From contig NZ_JACVVD010000015.1 in the NCBI RefSeq assembly GCF_014534655.1, positions 1 through 64,000 on the forward strand: DNA of 64,000 nucleotides, written 5' to 3'. A model generated the notes under the pieces. It did not search any database. It was not told the DNA's origin and saw only the letters and a program-made list of their open reading frames with translations. Position 1 is the stretch's first letter; every line of letters starts with the position of its first letter. Positions 47,001 to 54,468 of this stretch are shown here, piece after piece. Position numbers and translations under genes: made by a program. The DNA is from Paenibacillus sedimenti. GTDB taxonomy: Bacteria > Bacillota > Bacilli > Paenibacillales > NBRC-103111.

Positions 47001-47910
47001 GTTGAACGGTATGCTCGACGAATTCTTCGTCTACAATTACGTCTTAAGCGATGATGAGATTAAAGCCGTATATAACCATACGGCGGCAAAGCGGACTGAC
47101 ATCAGCTTGGTTACTGTCTTGCTGGATGAAGCCGCAAAGCTTGACGCAGCGCAATATACCGAATCGAGCTCGCAAGCTCTTGAGACAGCGGTCGCAAATG
47201 CCAAAACTTTGCCTGCGGATGCTTCGCAGGAAGCAATCGACGATGCGGCTGAACAGCTGCTGAACGCGTTGAAGGCGCTGAACACGATTCCGGTTTTCGC
47301 GCAGGTTCCTCCTAAGACCGTAGAAACAGGTACCAGCGTGACCTTTTCCGTATATGCGGAAGACAAGGATGGCGACGCGCTTACCTATAGCGCGAGCAAC
47401 CTGCCGTTTGGATCTTCCTTCGACCCGCAAACCCGTCAATTTGCCTGGACGCCTAATGTGCCCGGCAGCTATGGCGTGACTTTCGCCGTATACGATGCAA
47501 GAGGGGCGAGGGCTAACATGACTGTTGATATCCAGGTAGTCGATACGACGGCGCCGCAGCTTGATGTCGTGCTCGATAAAACGATTCTCTGGCCGCCGAA
47601 CCATAAGCTTGTTACGGTTGCTGCTCAGGTGTACGGCAGCGACAGCGGATCCGGCATCGAATCGATCGTACTGACTTCGATTACGAGCAACGAACCAGAT
47701 CAAGGAAAGGAAATAGACGACGATCAACCGAACGATATTCAAAATGCCGAGTACGGCACCTTGGACCAATCGTTCAGCCTGAGGGCGGAACGTTCGGGTC
47801 AAGGGACGGGACGCGTCTACACTGTAACTTACACGGCGACAGACAAAGCCGGTAACAAAACCGTCAAGACCGTAACCGTAACCGTACCACATGACGAGTC
47901 AGGCAAGTAG
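41014..47910 (+). CDS. Giant secreted multimodular protein, putative polysaccharide-degrading enzyme of unknown family
   Basis: 2298 residues. After a signal peptide (1-40) comes a beta-sandwich (about 76-222, VDPYMRNYFTVKF, NRFFYNTIMLPL), then a long, mostly helical, toroid-like region to about 930 (GGHQGDWGGYYGALGEAL, YGEAANYLLTYFYKTLNHAG). I cannot place this core in a known family; by layout it resembles a lyase or hydrolase. Then: FnIII (938-1026); DUF1349/LamG-like (1028-1228); FnIII-like (1229-1331); helical (1335-1396); discoidin (1403-1533); FIVAR (1536-1600); two He_PIG (1604-1773); LamG (1828-2021); FIVAR (2028-2089); He_PIG (2093-2178); and a C-terminal domain shared with the protein at 27090. 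The ATG follows GGAGGAG. Promoter motifs link it to the fucosidase operon and the next importer, so a complex plant glycan is the likely target. Confidence 0.8.
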   Translation: MSKGMFKPIKKITAHAKRALTVGLISALILQMVPPIPAFAEEAETQAAASSSAAMNEYGYLDKLIFGNSASESAHNFKGQDTSVITGFMGEPARKSNPRVPAEGQGGDLTFNMKVDPYMRNYFTVKFSGEESSSVSMVNINGEQIGYIRNGDYEAINRGWTLPNRFFYNTIMLPLESTVGKESVEITIKSFNPSGNMTSDSRGYYNAYTHTQTYINVDGEKQGYKFKPGQNPDTMLTPDLADTEKQALIDGYMQGHVDLFNQLSGNVDRSAGGKMSIIRYQDELKFYANVLKYSWSPAKTTEEKKAALQRIFKTIDNHVKDYYGNTRLVLRGGHQGDWGGYYGALGEALYIVENLIKDDTIYGEAAWNAYLDQPFVTGTAAGEFSLAGVDWNGGELTRREAWERVLKANFDFARARLSYIYNQVYYTYEGAWEAHEGLRMIGSSFYEGKERSRQILLEALGIRPFLGEEVLVGPNGEELDLYHSLFNHDTQAHFTDDFIHIVGKGLAKSKLDAEGNVVRRLPYGKHYTGLTEAGLTRENGYVANYGEAANYLLTYFYKTLNHAGDEEMNDEILKAALKSIHARGFVRYPSLTDDGKRVMRAEQITDERNQTINGLLAYGTRVGFGMGMQFASLEMAMAQNMQRYSGPQWDEYWQYAREAVGYVQQQLADHQLLHVKDFGNRGSMSGPDFRLAEIYKYVTADRADYARFGGNVMAGVMLPQTDFDSYKPEEITALGINPDDYEQLAWADIDNMYVSVRDGDFRMFGSLFYRNRGMASNGRLRVMKDSYDHIVQIATNNKFRYEDYYLRAPYIDVDFQTDRVNNWSGAPQALAGEAAPASYQPGVGTVNRDNFEVDHPYSGYPELQTSRYGKYLIIFNTTRDEYGNKQTFDVEMPADFTGNAVLDLVSETNIPVVNGKVTAPPKTAMVLKLTSDIELAPKPFHVDFVHALTGNGYVGISWKTTSGGQSYSIKRAETEDGTYETIATGLIGNYYKDTTVQNGKVYYYKVAAVNDYGAGWDSYRAKADLTAPVSAAAGTAWRDDRIGGTSGSAVIDGSSIAIGSVGGAGFGEGDDYNIYKRNILDSLHFVSRVGAGNSSISAKIDSASGEASGVMMRDRLTADKSRYIYFGADENGNLVLQDRTRISIVQWSGEVASPRKTKMEGYTAAEYPYVKLMRDHDSQTVYAFVSKDGTNWKYVTKVSSLLPYAYYTGVAASDQAQFSEVTITETPQGSITPFVAKVQDQVTLHWNKPKQASWFNLYRTTDAAARLADPELKPGTMEPAEGSPWTLVLANTRATSFQESNLRYGSMYYKILPIHGDGSKQPFYDVTVTADPIEVVMQYAESLPASDYTKASFYLFRKELDRIKAEMVKPDADETALINEIYDAKTLLVSARTLLTKVNMDPSMARASEKYWQNDNISEEENAWYLFDENPGTITHTRSAVSWVDVDFGAGNEKVVDTFRYLPRKTHVSRVNGTVFKGSNDGVNWTDLYKIPNTTSYQWYSTILPDPTPYRYIRIYDDHNGFVNFEEIEFLEIGVDKTLLTLLLEEADSAVADYYTADSYKVFQAAAANANAVASDADSTQEDVDAASADLLAALNGLKYINGLPVLDLIGNKFVIAGDKLTFKVQASNANEIVYGATGLPEGATFSEDTRTFEWTPAKEQGGVHTVTFTVKSGELSSSRTIRITVKGLPVIDTGATVQATAKQLFTYQVSASDPSGAPLVYSAANLPAGAAFDTVKGVFTWTPQQADFGSHSVTFTVGNGSYTVSQSMNIEVKLHVLPAANYTKGSHYLYMKEVVQIESAMNQPGADKAQLASLLDQAEKLLVHSSLYSFDGNADNSFGPTHGIVEGQAVYAEGKFGKAIQMNGTDNFVTLPASHPLSASDTITVATWVNWKGGNSWQRIFDFGNDTNQYLFLTPRSGGNTLRFAIKNGSSEQMVETSQLGVNEWVHVAVTLGGGTAKLYVNGELKATKSGFTIKPSDFKPVNNYIGKSQWPDPLLNGMLDEFFVYNYVLSDDEIKAVYNHTAAKRTDISLVTVLLDEAAKLDAAQYTESSSQALETAVANAKTLPADASQEAIDDAAEQLLNALKALNTIPVFAQVPPKTVETGTSVTFSVYAEDKDGDALTYSASNLPFGSSFDPQTRQFAWTPNVPGSYGVTFAVYDARGARANMTVDIQVVDTTAPQLDVVLDKTILWPPNHKLVTVAAQVYGSDSGSGIESIVLTSITSNEPDQGKEIDDDQPNDIQNAEYGTLDQSFSLRAERSGQGTGRVYTVTYTATDKAGNKTVKTVTVTVPHDESGK

Positions 47911-47923
47911 TAAACGTGGATAG

Positions 47924-47969
47924 GAGCCCCTGGCAAGCTTATAAATTCAGGCTTGCCGGGGCTTCTTTT
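47924..47969 (+). terminator. Terminator of the giant protein gene
   Basis: AGCCCC-GGCAAGC pairs with GCTTGCC-GGGGCT around a 10-base loop and is followed by TCTTTT. Confidence 0.88.
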
Positions 47970-48115
47970 CGTTATGCAGTGAGAGAATCGCTTAAAAAAC
48001 ACGGATGCCTCATCTGATATGCGAAAATCAGGAGTGAAAAAAAGCCTATGTCGTCTTAGCCGTTTATGGGCTACAATATCAACATAATAGAATTACTACT
48101 TAGGTGGCGAGCATA

Positions 48116-50455
48116 ATGAAAACAATTTTGGCATTTATACGAAAAAAAAATATGCTTTTTAAACTCATCCTTTCCTATGTACTCGTCGGTTTTTTATTTA
48201 TTACCGGATTTTCTTACGTTATTTTGTACAAGGTTTCCAATGATTTGACTCAAGAGGTCAATGAAACCTCATCAAGAATGATCGAACAGTCCTACAATAC
48301 GGCTGACATTCTTCTATCGTCCACTTATAACTATTACTCCCAGTTATTTCTCAAAAATGAATGGATTATTAGTGCAATGAATGGAGAAGGCTTCACATTA
48401 GGCGAGATGTATGATATAAACAGTCGGCTAAACGATTTCATACAGGAGAACCCATTGGTCTCTTCGATATACGTGTACAATTACAATAGCAATCTTGTTT
48501 TTTCCTCGGTCCAGATGTTCAATTCGATTGATAATTTTTTCGATAAAGGCATGACAGCCTTGCTGGTACAGAAAGAAATATACGAACAGGGGATTTTTAT
48601 CCCCCGAAAGGCCGTCTTAACGTACCCCAATAGCAGTGCCGATGTGAACCAGAATTTAATCTCGATCATTTATTCGTATGCAATGCCTGACGGTTCCCGG
48701 AACAACATGGTTGTGAACCTGAACCAAAATGTGCTCCAGGAGCTTGTCATGAAGGGAAGCGGCAATGGGACTTACAAAATGATGATCGTTAATGATCAAG
48801 GACTTGTCATTTCCCGCCCTGAAGACAAGGACTTTCAGGAAAATGATATGGTAAAAGAAATAACGAAACCCATTCTGGAAAGTAATGAAAAGCGAGGGAG
48901 TTTCTTTGCCGAATTCAATAACAAGACTCAAAGGGTGTCTTTCGTGAAATCGGGTCGGCTTGGCTGGAACTTCATTATTTTAGCTGATTACGATAAGCTG
49001 CTCGGCAAAGTCGATGCACTTCAAAGCTTTATTTTCAGAATGACCCTTATTTGTTTGGCCATCATGGCGATTACCTCGGCATTTTTCACCAAAATGATTT
49101 ATGTGCCTATTTATCATTTGATAAAAAGAACGTTGGCAACGACAGAGGCAAAGGATAAGCCGCTGCTAAATGAGTACGATCTATTGAATAAATCGTTTTC
49201 ATTGTTGGAGAATAAAGTGAACACCCTTCAATCCGATATCAACCAATCGGTATCGGTTCGCAAGCAAAGTATTCTTCGTTCCATATTGCTTGGGAAGACA
49301 GGGAAGGGAATTGACGCACAGCAAGCAATGAAGAAGTTCGGTCTTGGCGTGGAGTCGGATCAATACGTCGTTTGCGTACTTAAGATCGATTCTTTCCATG
49401 AAATGTCGGATAAATATGATATGGTCGATATTTCATTGTTAAAATATGCGGTTGAAAATATAAGCAGGGAAATTGCCTCAAGTCGCTATAAATTGGAAGT
49501 ACTCGAAGATGGTCATGATTCGCTCGATCTGATATTTACTATCGGTTCTGGCGAGGGTGTACATGAATTAAAAATCAAGGATATATTAGCAGAAATTCAA
49601 ATGAATGTGGATAAATTTCTGAAAATGACCGTTGCGGCATCTATTGGACCTGTTGCAAAAAAAATTGAAGATCTGAAGCTCTCCAGATTAGGCGCTTACC
49701 AAGCCATTCACTACAGACTGGTGTACGGGACGAATAGCCTGATTTCCTATGAGGACATTATATCGGCAGAAACCAAAGAGTATCAATATCCCGTTGCATT
49801 AGAGAACCAGATGATGAACAGCCTGAAGTCAGGCGATTTGGAGCAGCTTCGGGATTTGACTGCAGAATTTATTGCGAGTATTCATCCGTTCAAATACGAT
49901 GAAATTATCCTGTCGCTTGTCCAATTGCTCGTTATGACCATTCGAACCGCCAAATCGATGTCAAGCTTTGACCGTGAAGATGCCGATTTGGAGATTCATA
50001 CGTGTCAACAGCAATTATTACGCCTGGATACGTTAGATCAAATCGAAGCATGGTATCTTTCGTTATGTGAGAGGATTGTTGCGATTAGAGACAGAGAATC
50101 GCGGTCCAAAAATAATAAAGCGGTTGAAAAAATGGTGGAATATATAAGGGACCACTATACGGATCCCAATTTATCCGTGGACATGTTATCGCAAATGATC
50201 GGTATGTCAGCAAGTTATGTTAGAAAACATATAAAGGAGGAGACAGGGAAATCCGTTGCCGAGCATCTTGCCGAGCATCGATTCCGGAAAGCGCGGGAAC
50301 TCCTGATCCATACCGATCATCCGGCGAGAAAAATCGGTGAAATGGTTGGATTCGAGAATACGAATTACTTCTATGTATTGTTTAAGAAGCATGTCGGCAT
50401 GACTCCGGATCATTACCGAAGAGAGAATAAACTGGAAAACTTGAAGTCGTATTAA
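48116..50455 (+). CDS. Membrane-bound sensor with AraC-type HTH (second)
   Basis: A 779-residue one-piece regulator of the same layout as that at 13597. TM helix 1 (about 14-36) and TM helix 2 (about 305-329) enclose an extracellular Cache-like domain. A degenerate GGDEF-like region (about 419-552) and a C-terminal AraC HTH (about 669-775, LSVDMLSQMIGMSASYVRK, GFENTNYFYVLFKKHVGMTP) follow. The ATG at 48116 is better spaced from TAGGTGG than the GTG at 48104. Its own terminator follows. It sits directly upstream of an importer and downstream of the giant secreted protein, both of which share a promoter block it may recognise. Confidence 0.88.
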   Translation: MKTILAFIRKKNMLFKLILSYVLVGFLFITGFSYVILYKVSNDLTQEVNETSSRMIEQSYNTADILLSSTYNYYSQLFLKNEWIISAMNGEGFTLGEMYDINSRLNDFIQENPLVSSIYVYNYNSNLVFSSVQMFNSIDNFFDKGMTALLVQKEIYEQGIFIPRKAVLTYPNSSADVNQNLISIIYSYAMPDGSRNNMVVNLNQNVLQELVMKGSGNGTYKMMIVNDQGLVISRPEDKDFQENDMVKEITKPILESNEKRGSFFAEFNNKTQRVSFVKSGRLGWNFIILADYDKLLGKVDALQSFIFRMTLICLAIMAITSAFFTKMIYVPIYHLIKRTLATTEAKDKPLLNEYDLLNKSFSLLENKVNTLQSDINQSVSVRKQSILRSILLGKTGKGIDAQQAMKKFGLGVESDQYVVCVLKIDSFHEMSDKYDMVDISLLKYAVENISREIASSRYKLEVLEDGHDSLDLIFTIGSGEGVHELKIKDILAEIQMNVDKFLKMTVAASIGPVAKKIEDLKLSRLGAYQAIHYRLVYGTNSLISYEDIISAETKEYQYPVALENQMMNSLKSGDLEQLRDLTAEFIASIHPFKYDEIILSLVQLLVMTIRTAKSMSSFDREDADLEIHTCQQQLLRLDTLDQIEAWYLSLCERIVAIRDRESRSKNNKAVEKMVEYIRDHYTDPNLSVDMLSQMIGMSASYVRKHIKEETGKSVAEHLAEHRFRKARELLIHTDHPARKIGEMVGFENTNYFYVLFKKHVGMTPDHYRRENKLENLKSY

Positions 50456-50463
50456 CTGATAAA

Positions 50464-50512
50464 GCTGTTCCTTGGGTCTGAAATTAGACCTTGTGGGACA
50501 GCCTTTTTTTTC
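50464..50512 (+). terminator. Terminator of the second sensor gene
   Basis: GCTGT-CC..GGTCT aaat AGACC..GG-ACAGC forms a long hairpin followed by eight T residues. Confidence 0.88.
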
Positions 50513-50573
50513 TTAATGACATTTATTTACACTTTTTATGGAGAAGAAGCGAAAAATTAAAGAATAATCCACT

Positions 50574-50697
50574 TATTAAAGAGCGGTTATCTCATTTTTA
50601 CACAATACTTCTGTAGTTAAACTTTTGGATTATCGCATGGACATGCATACTTAGGATCAACGACAGCAGCTATTAAAAACTTCGAAGGAGGATTCAT
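50574..50697 (+). promoter_or_regulatory. Promoter block shared with the giant protein gene
   Basis: It carries TCTCATTTTTACACAAT (50590-50606) and the ordered matches listed for the block at 40824. Here it ends in GAAGGAGG correctly placed before the ATG at 50698, so this is probably the original arrangement. Confidence 0.6.
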
Positions 50698-51666
50698 ATG
50701 GAGGGAACTGTACCTTATCAATATCAATCACAGAAGATTGATAAAAAGACGAAAAATTCTTTCATCCGAGAAATTCGCAAAAATCATTTGCTTTACCTTC
50801 TGACATTGCCTGGTATCCTGGTCATTTTTGTTTTTGCTTACTTGCCGATCTTCGGGGTCGTCATTGCCTTCCAGGATTTCAGACCCGTAGAGGGGATTTT
50901 TGGAAGCCCTTTTGTCGGTTTCGACAATTTCCGTTTTTTTATTGAATCTAAAGAGGTCTATCGAGTTGTATTAAATACTGTATTTTTAAACCTATTGTTT
51001 ATCTTAAGCTCGATGGTCGTTTCCGTTTCTCTTGCGATTATGTTTTCGGAGATCAAGTCCAAAAAGTTCAAAGTTCTCACTCAAACCGTTGTAACCTTGC
51101 CCCATTTTTTGTCCTGGACGGTTGTCGCCATGATTGTATCGGTTTTCTTACCGTATCAAGGCGGAGTGGTGAATCAAATCTTGAACGTGTTCGGGTTTGA
51201 ATCGATTGCATTCTACAATGAAGCCGCATATTGGCCGGTTTTCTTGGTATGCATCAAGGTTTGGCAATCGGCGGGCTTCGGGGCTATCGTCTATTTGGCG
51301 ACAATCTCCGGCATTAATCCCGAAATTTATGAATCGGCCTCGATCGATGGCGCAAGCAGGTGGATGAAAATATGGACTATCACGTTGCCTTTGTTGAAAC
51401 CGACGATCATCCTGTTGCTGCTTTTGGCCTTGGGGGGAATCTTCTACGGTGATTTTGGAATGATCTATGCGATTGTCGGCAAGAATGCCCTCTTGTATCC
51501 AACCACCGATGTGATCGATACCTATGTGTATCGTGCGCTTACGGAATTATCCAATATCAGCATGTCATCGGCGATAGGGTTATTCCAATCCTTTGTCGGT
51601 TTTATACTTGTACTGACTGTCAACCAAATCACGCGCAAATATTCGCCTGATTCGGCGCTGTATTAA
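50698..51666 (+). CDS. ABC sugar permease, LplB type (third importer)
   Basis: A 322-residue permease with six membrane helices (first: YLLTLPGILVIFVFAYLPIF). The coupling loop reads YESASIDGASRWMKIWTITL. The ATG is eight bases after GAAGGAGG. It opens an operon of two permeases and a binding protein placed right after the second membrane sensor, which probably controls it through the block at 50574. The substrate is unknown but may be released by the giant secreted protein. Confidence 0.93.
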   Translation: MEGTVPYQYQSQKIDKKTKNSFIREIRKNHLLYLLTLPGILVIFVFAYLPIFGVVIAFQDFRPVEGIFGSPFVGFDNFRFFIESKEVYRVVLNTVFLNLLFILSSMVVSVSLAIMFSEIKSKKFKVLTQTVVTLPHFLSWTVVAMIVSVFLPYQGGVVNQILNVFGFESIAFYNEAAYWPVFLVCIKVWQSAGFGAIVYLATISGINPEIYESASIDGASRWMKIWTITLPLLKPTIILLLLLALGGIFYGDFGMIYAIVGKNALLYPTTDVIDTYVYRALTELSNISMSSAIGLFQSFVGFILVLTVNQITRKYSPDSALY

Positions 51667-51693
51667 TATTCAACAGGATAGAGGTGAATGAAC

Positions 51694-52578
51694 TTGGAGA
51701 TTAAAGAAGGTGCCGGAGACCGTCTGCTGCTAATCCTTATGTATGCGTCCATTGCTGTTTTTGCTCTCATTTGTTTATTTCCGTTCGTTACCGTACTGAG
51801 TTCTTCGCTAACCACGGAAACGTCGATACAGGCATACGGCTTCCAATTATTTCCCAAAGCTTTCTCGCTAGAGGCGTATCAATTATTGTTAAAAAACGAC
51901 ACGATCTATAAATCCTATGGTGTAACCATCTTTATCACTGTCGTCGGGACCATTCTCGCCATGCTGGTTACGTGTGCCATGGCCTACCCGTTGTCTCTGC
52001 GTTCCTTGAAGTACCGCAACCATATCGCTTTTTATGTCTTCTTTACGATGCTGTTTCATGGAGGGCTTGTGTCCAGCTACATTCTGATCACCAAATATTT
52101 GGGGATGACGGATTCGATATGGGTGCTGATTCTTCCATCGCTGCTCAATCCGTTTAATATGTTTTTAATGCGCAACTTTTTCAAATCGATTGATGAATCG
52201 TTGGCGGAATCGGCCAAAATGGATGGCGCTAACGAGATCTATATTATGTTTCGAATCATGATTCCGATTTCTTTGCCCGCTATGGCGGCTGTCGGTTTGT
52301 TCTATGCCTTGGCCTTTTGGAACAAATGGTTTGAGGCGATGCTCTATATTCGAAATGAGGATTTGTTCCCGCTGCAATATTTGATTAAGCGAATTCTCGA
52401 TAGTGCCGACTTTAGCAGGGAACTCGCTCAAAATATTAATTTAACCGAATATACGACTCCTACGTTGACAACGAGGTTGGCCGCAACCATTGTCACGATC
52501 GGTCCGATTATCTTCTTGTATCCGTTCCTGCAAAAGTATTTCGTTAAAGGCTTGTTAATCGGTGCTGTTAAAGGCTGA
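51694..52578 (+). CDS. ABC sugar permease, LplC type (third importer)
   Basis: Partner permease of about 294 residues, with FHGGLVSSYILITKYLGM, the EAA loop AESAKMDGANEIYIMFRIMI and the C-terminus YPFLQKYFVKGLLIGAVKG. I prefer the TTG at 51694, nine bases from the GAGG core; the ATG at 51688 is only three bases from it and would add two residues. It lies 27 bases after the LplB-type gene. Confidence 0.9.
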   Translation: MEIKEGAGDRLLLILMYASIAVFALICLFPFVTVLSSSLTTETSIQAYGFQLFPKAFSLEAYQLLLKNDTIYKSYGVTIFITVVGTILAMLVTCAMAYPLSLRSLKYRNHIAFYVFFTMLFHGGLVSSYILITKYLGMTDSIWVLILPSLLNPFNMFLMRNFFKSIDESLAESAKMDGANEIYIMFRIMIPISLPAMAAVGLFYALAFWNKWFEAMLYIRNEDLFPLQYLIKRILDSADFSRELAQNINLTEYTTPTLTTRLAATIVTIGPIIFLYPFLQKYFVKGLLIGAVKG

Positions 52579-52589
52579 TCCGCAGATGG

Positions 52590-52612
52590 CTAAATCCGCT
52601 TTGGCGGTTTAG
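52590..52612 (+). promoter_or_regulatory. Intercistronic hairpin before the binding-protein gene
   Basis: CTAAA(T)CCGC pairs with GCGGTTTAG with one bulge and a 4-base loop. No T-tract follows, so it may stabilise the downstream binding-protein mRNA, which is usually needed in excess over the permeases. Confidence 0.5.
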
Positions 52613-52648
52613 TATAGAGTACAACATAATAAGGGAGGAAGACACAAA

Positions 52649-54286
52649 ATGAAAGCAAGATTCAAACAGATCGCTGTACCAGCAATTGCTTTGACTCTTG
52701 GTTTGAGCACATTATTGACAGCGTGCTCAACCAAGGAACCCGCCGCCAGCAGCAGTGCACCGAAAGCTACAGACTCTGCAAAGGCAACAAAGGCACCAGA
52801 CCCGGCAACGCTCAAGTTTATGTTCTTCGGCGATAAGCCGACAGATTTGGATAAGGTGCTTGCCAAATTCGAGGAACGTACCAAAGACACACTGAATACC
52901 AAAATCGAATTTGATTTCGTTCCCGGTCCCGAGTTCAGACAAAAAGCGCTATTAAAAATGTCTACAGGCGAATCGTTTGACTTGACCTTCGATGCGCCAT
53001 GGGCGACGCTCTATAACCACCTGAGTCTGGGTTACTACCAGCCGCTGGACAAGTATTTCAACAATGATGCATACCCGGGACTGAAGAAGGCGTTCCCTGC
53101 GGAAATGATGGAAGCGAATAAAATCAACGGCCATATCTACACGATTCCTTTTCAAACGGCTTATGCCGATCCATTCATTATAGGGATCCGGAAAGATGTC
53201 CGGGAAAAATTGGGCTTGCCTCCCGTCAAATCCATGGCAGATTTCAATAACTATCTGGAAGCCGTAAGGACGAAGCTTCCTGACTATGTACCGATGGTGA
53301 TTGGCGGCCGCGGTATTTTCCGTCTTGGCATTCCGGAGGAGAAAGGGCGCAAGGACATTCGACTTGCCGCTATCAAACCGGAATCGTTCACTGGCGGAGT
53401 TCCGTTCAGCGTTGCGATCTCGCCAGACGGGAAGAAAGTGCTTGGCGCGGCAACCATCGGCGATCCTGATTCCGAATTCGCCAAATTCCCGGCGCCGTTT
53501 AACACGCACGATTCGATTTACGGCCATTTCGGAGTAAGAACAGATTACAGAAAGTACACGAACAAAGATCCTTTATCGAAACAAGCAGTGGATGCGCTTG
53601 ATCAGAACAAGCAGGGTGCAATTGAAACAACCATCTCCAATCTGAGCCAAGACAGATTAAAACTTAAGAAAATTAATCCCAATGCGGATTATGAGCCCTT
53701 CTTCTATACCAGCGATGATATTCGGGATATGAAACCCGGCGCGATCCGAACAACCTTCATTGCCAACAACAGTGCGGTAGTTCCAGCAAGCTCGAAAAAT
53801 GTAGAGCGCACCATGAAATTCCTGGATTGGATGTTCAGCAGCCGAGAAAACCATGATTTGATCGAGCTGGGGATCGAGGGCGAGCATTGGACTGTGGAGG
53901 GAGCCAACGGATTCAAAACGACGGATAAATCCTCAAATTATAAATTCCCGGGCTACGAAATGACATGGAATCCGACGTTGTCCAGAATGAATACGAGCAA
54001 TGAACCGGAAGTGATCAAATATGTTGAGTATGCACAGAAAACAGACAGCTACTACCAAGTCCCGCTATCCAACTTCGTGTTTGACACAAAACCGGTTGCA
54101 ACGGAGCTCGCAAAGATCAATCCTAAGCTGCAGCAAGCCTATGACATTCTGATGACCGGTCTCGATCCGAACTGGAAACAATTTACGGAGAAATCCAATA
54201 AAGAATGGCGTGAGCTGGGCTTGGAAAAAGTACGTGCGGAAGTCCTCAAGCAAGTCCAGGCTTATCTTGATAAGGGCGGTAAGTAA
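52649..54286 (+). CDS. Solute-binding lipoprotein (third importer)
   Basis: A 545-residue extracellular receptor. The signal peptide ends in lipobox LLTAC, followed by a Ser/Ala/Lys-rich linker. Typical family blocks include KMSTGESFDLTFDAPWA, YYQPLDKYF and GHIYTIPFQTAYADP. The ATG follows AAGGGAGG. It completes the third importer; a terminator follows. The receptor is not closely similar to the pair at 15932/19574, so a different oligosaccharide is expected. Confidence 0.92.
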   Translation: MKARFKQIAVPAIALTLGLSTLLTACSTKEPAASSSAPKATDSAKATKAPDPATLKFMFFGDKPTDLDKVLAKFEERTKDTLNTKIEFDFVPGPEFRQKALLKMSTGESFDLTFDAPWATLYNHLSLGYYQPLDKYFNNDAYPGLKKAFPAEMMEANKINGHIYTIPFQTAYADPFIIGIRKDVREKLGLPPVKSMADFNNYLEAVRTKLPDYVPMVIGGRGIFRLGIPEEKGRKDIRLAAIKPESFTGGVPFSVAISPDGKKVLGAATIGDPDSEFAKFPAPFNTHDSIYGHFGVRTDYRKYTNKDPLSKQAVDALDQNKQGAIETTISNLSQDRLKLKKINPNADYEPFFYTSDDIRDMKPGAIRTTFIANNSAVVPASSKNVERTMKFLDWMFSSRENHDLIELGIEGEHWTVEGANGFKTTDKSSNYKFPGYEMTWNPTLSRMNTSNEPEVIKYVEYAQKTDSYYQVPLSNFVFDTKPVATELAKINPKLQQAYDILMTGLDPNWKQFTEKSNKEWRELGLEKVRAEVLKQVQAYLDKGGK

Positions 54287-54341
54287 GCTACTGAGATTTG
54301 TACCATGCCAATGCCTTAAAGTAAGTTGAAAGTCGCAAGCT

Positions 54342-54387
54342 ATATCGGGAAGAAGGCCTTTGTAGCCTTCCTCCCGATATCCTTTTA
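54342..54387 (+). terminator. Terminator of the third importer operon
   Basis: ATATCGGGA-GAAGGC pairs with GCCTTC-TCCCGATAT around a 7-base loop and is followed by CCTTTT. Confidence 0.88.
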
Positions 54388-54468
54388 AACAGAAGTTGTT
54401 GAATTCCACACAATACGGTTAGGAATATGGCCTGCCGAAATATCCGGGATATATTGGAGTGAGTAAGT

